From Spirochaetales bacterium (GTDB taxonomy: Bacteria > Spirochaetota > Spirochaetia > SZUA-6 > RPPD01), in contig JAFGJO010000041.1 in assembly GCA_016929065.1 (NCBI GenBank), positions 1-36,341 of the forward strand: a stretch of 36,341 nucleotides of DNA, written 5' to 3'. Both the position numbers and the translations under genes were made by a program. The notes beneath the pieces were generated by a model, which saw only the letters and a program-made list of their open reading frames with translations, did not search any database and had not been told where the DNA came from. Shown piece after piece: positions 35,118 to 36,341 of the stretch (the first letter of the stretch is position 1; every line of letters begins with the position of its first letter).

Positions 35118-35651
35118 TCACTTTTGCCGGTCAAAAAACGGATTTTTGCCGGTCACGGTTAATGGAAACGCGTACGCGATTCGGACCTCCGGGCCAAGTA
35201 ATCCGCAGTTCACTGCAGCGAGGCCGGCGGTAAAGAGTATTCTGGTGTCGATTCTACAGTCGGCGGCAACCCCTGCGGCAGAACCGACCGCGATGCCGAG
35301 ATCTCCGGTATTGAATGCGCAAATCCCCCCGCGTGCCCGGTTTTCTGCACAATCGGAGAAACCGCAGATTCCGCATCCTTTCACATCCAAAGGGCTGATT
35401 TTGGTCCCGATCAGCAGCAGTGCCGGTGTCGAGGCCAGGGTCGCTGCATCACGTAAAAATGCAGAGGCATTATGTGTGTTCCCCCATTTAAGCATTTCAT
35501 CAATAATCGGCTTGATATCATTGCCGGTAACAAGCAGGATTTCAAGATTGTCTTTTCCCTTCGCTTTTGGCGCGGTGCGGGCGGCAACCGCCATGCGCCG
35601 GGCCGCGTCACGGATTCCCTCCTGCTCTAATTGGCTGCCTGGTATTTTCAT
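35118..35651 (-). CDS. DUF2148 ferredoxin-like cysteine protein
   Basis: The 177-aa product matches the DUF2148 group, called 'ferredoxin domain-containing'. It has a GCGICGFSDCAENRARGGIC cluster with C93, C96, C101 and C111 (CX2CX4CX9C), then FNTGDLGIAVGSAAG, a family hallmark. The cysteine set could bind an iron-sulphur cluster. The function of the family is unknown. There is no signal peptide, so it is cytoplasmic. The helicase start follows its stop by 7 nt. The gene appears to be leaderless: its ATG is 7 nt after the candidate -10. Confidence 0.8.
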   Translation of the reverse strand: MKIPGSQLEQEGIRDAARRMAVAARTAPKAKGKDNLEILLVTGNDIKPIIDEMLKWGNTHNASAFLRDAATLASTPALLLIGTKISPLDVKGCGICGFSDCAENRARGGICAFNTGDLGIAVGSAAGVAADCRIDTRILFTAGLAAVNCGLLGPEVRIAYAFPLTVTGKNPFFDRQK

Positions 35652-35657
35652 TCTGTT

Positions 35658-35686
35658 ATGCTAAGTCTCCTCTATTTTGTTGTCAA
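35658..35686 (-). promoter_or_regulatory. Candidate promoter giving a leaderless transcript
   Basis: On the minus strand a perfect TTGACA (35681-35686) and TAGCAT (35658-35663) are 17 nt apart. The ATG at 35651 is 7 nt past the -10. A GAGGAG lies in the promoter spacer, too far from the ATG to act as its ribosome-binding site. Confidence 0.45.
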
Positions 35687-35714
35687 CCGTAAAAAAAATA
35701 TCAAATTGTTTATA

Positions 35715-35742
35715 TTGAAATCCTGATACAGCGTGATATGCT
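35715..35742 (+). promoter_or_regulatory. Candidate promoter of the final hypothetical gene
   Basis: TTGAAA (35715-35720) and TATGCT (35737-35742) are 16 nt apart. The short leader contains AAAGGAG before the ATG at 35777. Confidence 0.4.
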
Positions 35743-35776
35743 TAATTATAGCAGATAATTACAAAGGAGTAAAACC

Positions 35777-36157
35777 ATGTTGAAAGAAGGAGCGGACATT
35801 CGGCAGCGTCCCGAAGAGGGGTTTCGGCGGTGGTTTTTCGGGAAAAACTGTGAGTTGATTTTATGGTATGACAGGCCGGATGGAGAACTCACCGGTTTTC
35901 AATGGTGTTATGATCAAATGATACACCAGAAAGCATTCAGCTATTTTGAAGGGAAAAAAAGCCATCGTTTTGTAACCGAGGGCCTTACCCCAACCGGCCG
36001 TGATGCACAAATGACAGGGATTTTAATGGGAGATGCAGGCGAAGTTGACCCGGATGTGATGAATCAGTTTATCGATGCGGCCGAATCAATTGATCCGGAT
36101 ACGGTTGATTTTGTACTTTGCGTCATGCGGGAATACAACAATCGCTTTGAAAAGTAA
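35777..36157 (+). CDS. Hypothetical 126-aa protein
   Basis: I do not recognise this product. It is soluble and acidic with no signal peptide. The N-terminal half is aromatic-rich and beta-like (RRWFFGKNCELILWYDRPDG, then TGFQWCYD, in which the W-rich strand pairs look like a small beta-sheet domain). The C-terminal half looks helical (DPDVMNQFIDAAESIDPDTVDFVLCVM). A good AAAGGAG site lies before the ATG, and a promoter-like pair precedes it. It is divergent from the DUF2148 gene. Confidence 0.65.
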   Translation: MLKEGADIRQRPEEGFRRWFFGKNCELILWYDRPDGELTGFQWCYDQMIHQKAFSYFEGKKSHRFVTEGLTPTGRDAQMTGILMGDAGEVDPDVMNQFIDAAESIDPDTVDFVLCVMREYNNRFEK

Positions 36158-36210
36158 ATAATGAACAAAATTTCACTTAGATGCGCAGGGAAAAACAGGA
36201 TGTCTTTACC

Positions 36211-36326
36211 AGATTGTGTCATTGCGAGCGTAGCGAAGCAATCTACTTGAAAAGAATTTCTCGCGAAGCCGCGAAGGACGCGAAGGGAAAGAAGTAACCG
36301 CGAATTACACGAATTGTCACGAATGG
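36211..36326. repeat. Widespread-type intergenic repeat
   Basis: An imperfect palindrome runs from AGATTG (36211-36216) to CAATCT (36239-36244) and contains CATTGCGAGCGTAGCGAAGC, a type of element seen between genes in many unrelated environmental bacteria. Three CGCGAAG units follow (36262-36268, 36270-36276, 36279-36285), then a degenerate CACGAATT tract (about 36299-36326). No gene is visible. Confidence 0.65.
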
Positions 36327-36341
36327 GGAGAGAAGAGAAGA

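Noticed and set aside
36262-36326. CRISPR-like short repeats
   Set aside because: The units are only 7-8 bp, nearly adjacent and degenerate, with no spacers of even length and no cas genes.

Overview
The window looks like chromosomal DNA from a diderm (Gram-negative-type) bacterium of roughly balanced GC. A spirochaete or relative is the best guess. The reasons are many secreted beta-barrel proteins and lipoproteins, an NADase-type glycan-binding (discoidin-like) protein, a TRAP transporter with a lipoprotein receptor, and hairpin-rich intergenic DNA. This is inference from family content; there is no rRNA or tRNA gene to place it. I see no CRISPR array, insertion sequence or prophage.

Layout. 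(1) 1-5309 is an envelope region: three tandem hairpins, an outer-membrane barrel protein, a repeat-rich gap, a discoidin-like secreted protein, an Omp85-type barrel followed by an unlisted 44-aa membrane peptide (2845-2979), and a beta-helix lipoprotein. (2) 5399-7546 is a compact overlapping operon: a YidD-like protein plus two paralogous TPR/membrane-hairpin proteins. (3) 7809-10969 holds a metallo-beta-lactamase-fold hydrolase, an unknown protein, an orphan leuB and a small zinc-ribbon membrane protein. (4) 11185-24740 is the centrepiece. A 1713-aa secreted protein of repeated beta-domains is followed by a 1944-aa bacterial alpha-2-macroglobulin with an intact CTEQ thioester and by penicillin-binding protein 1C. 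A2M plus PBP1C is a known periplasmic protease-trap and wall-repair pairing; the giant first gene is the part I do not recognise. (5) 24786-29333 holds a second beta-helix lipoprotein, a frameshifted dctP remnant, an intact dctP, and dctQM on the opposite strand, so the TRAP locus is split and convergent. (6) 29504-36157 is housekeeping and regulation: a membrane protein, a LOG-family hydrolase coupled to a divergent PRPP synthetase, a cyclic-nucleotide-binding protein, a DUF2148 cysteine protein followed by a DEAH-box helicase, and a small unknown protein. The last 150 bases are a widespread type of intergenic repeat.

Regulation. Several promoter-like -35/-10 pairs have 16-18 nt spacing. The dctP promoter (TTGATT-17-TATAAT) is the most convincing. 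At two genes (10715 and 35651) the start codon sits exactly 7 nt after the -10 box, which suggests leaderless mRNAs. All assignments come from reading motifs by eye; none was tested by database search.
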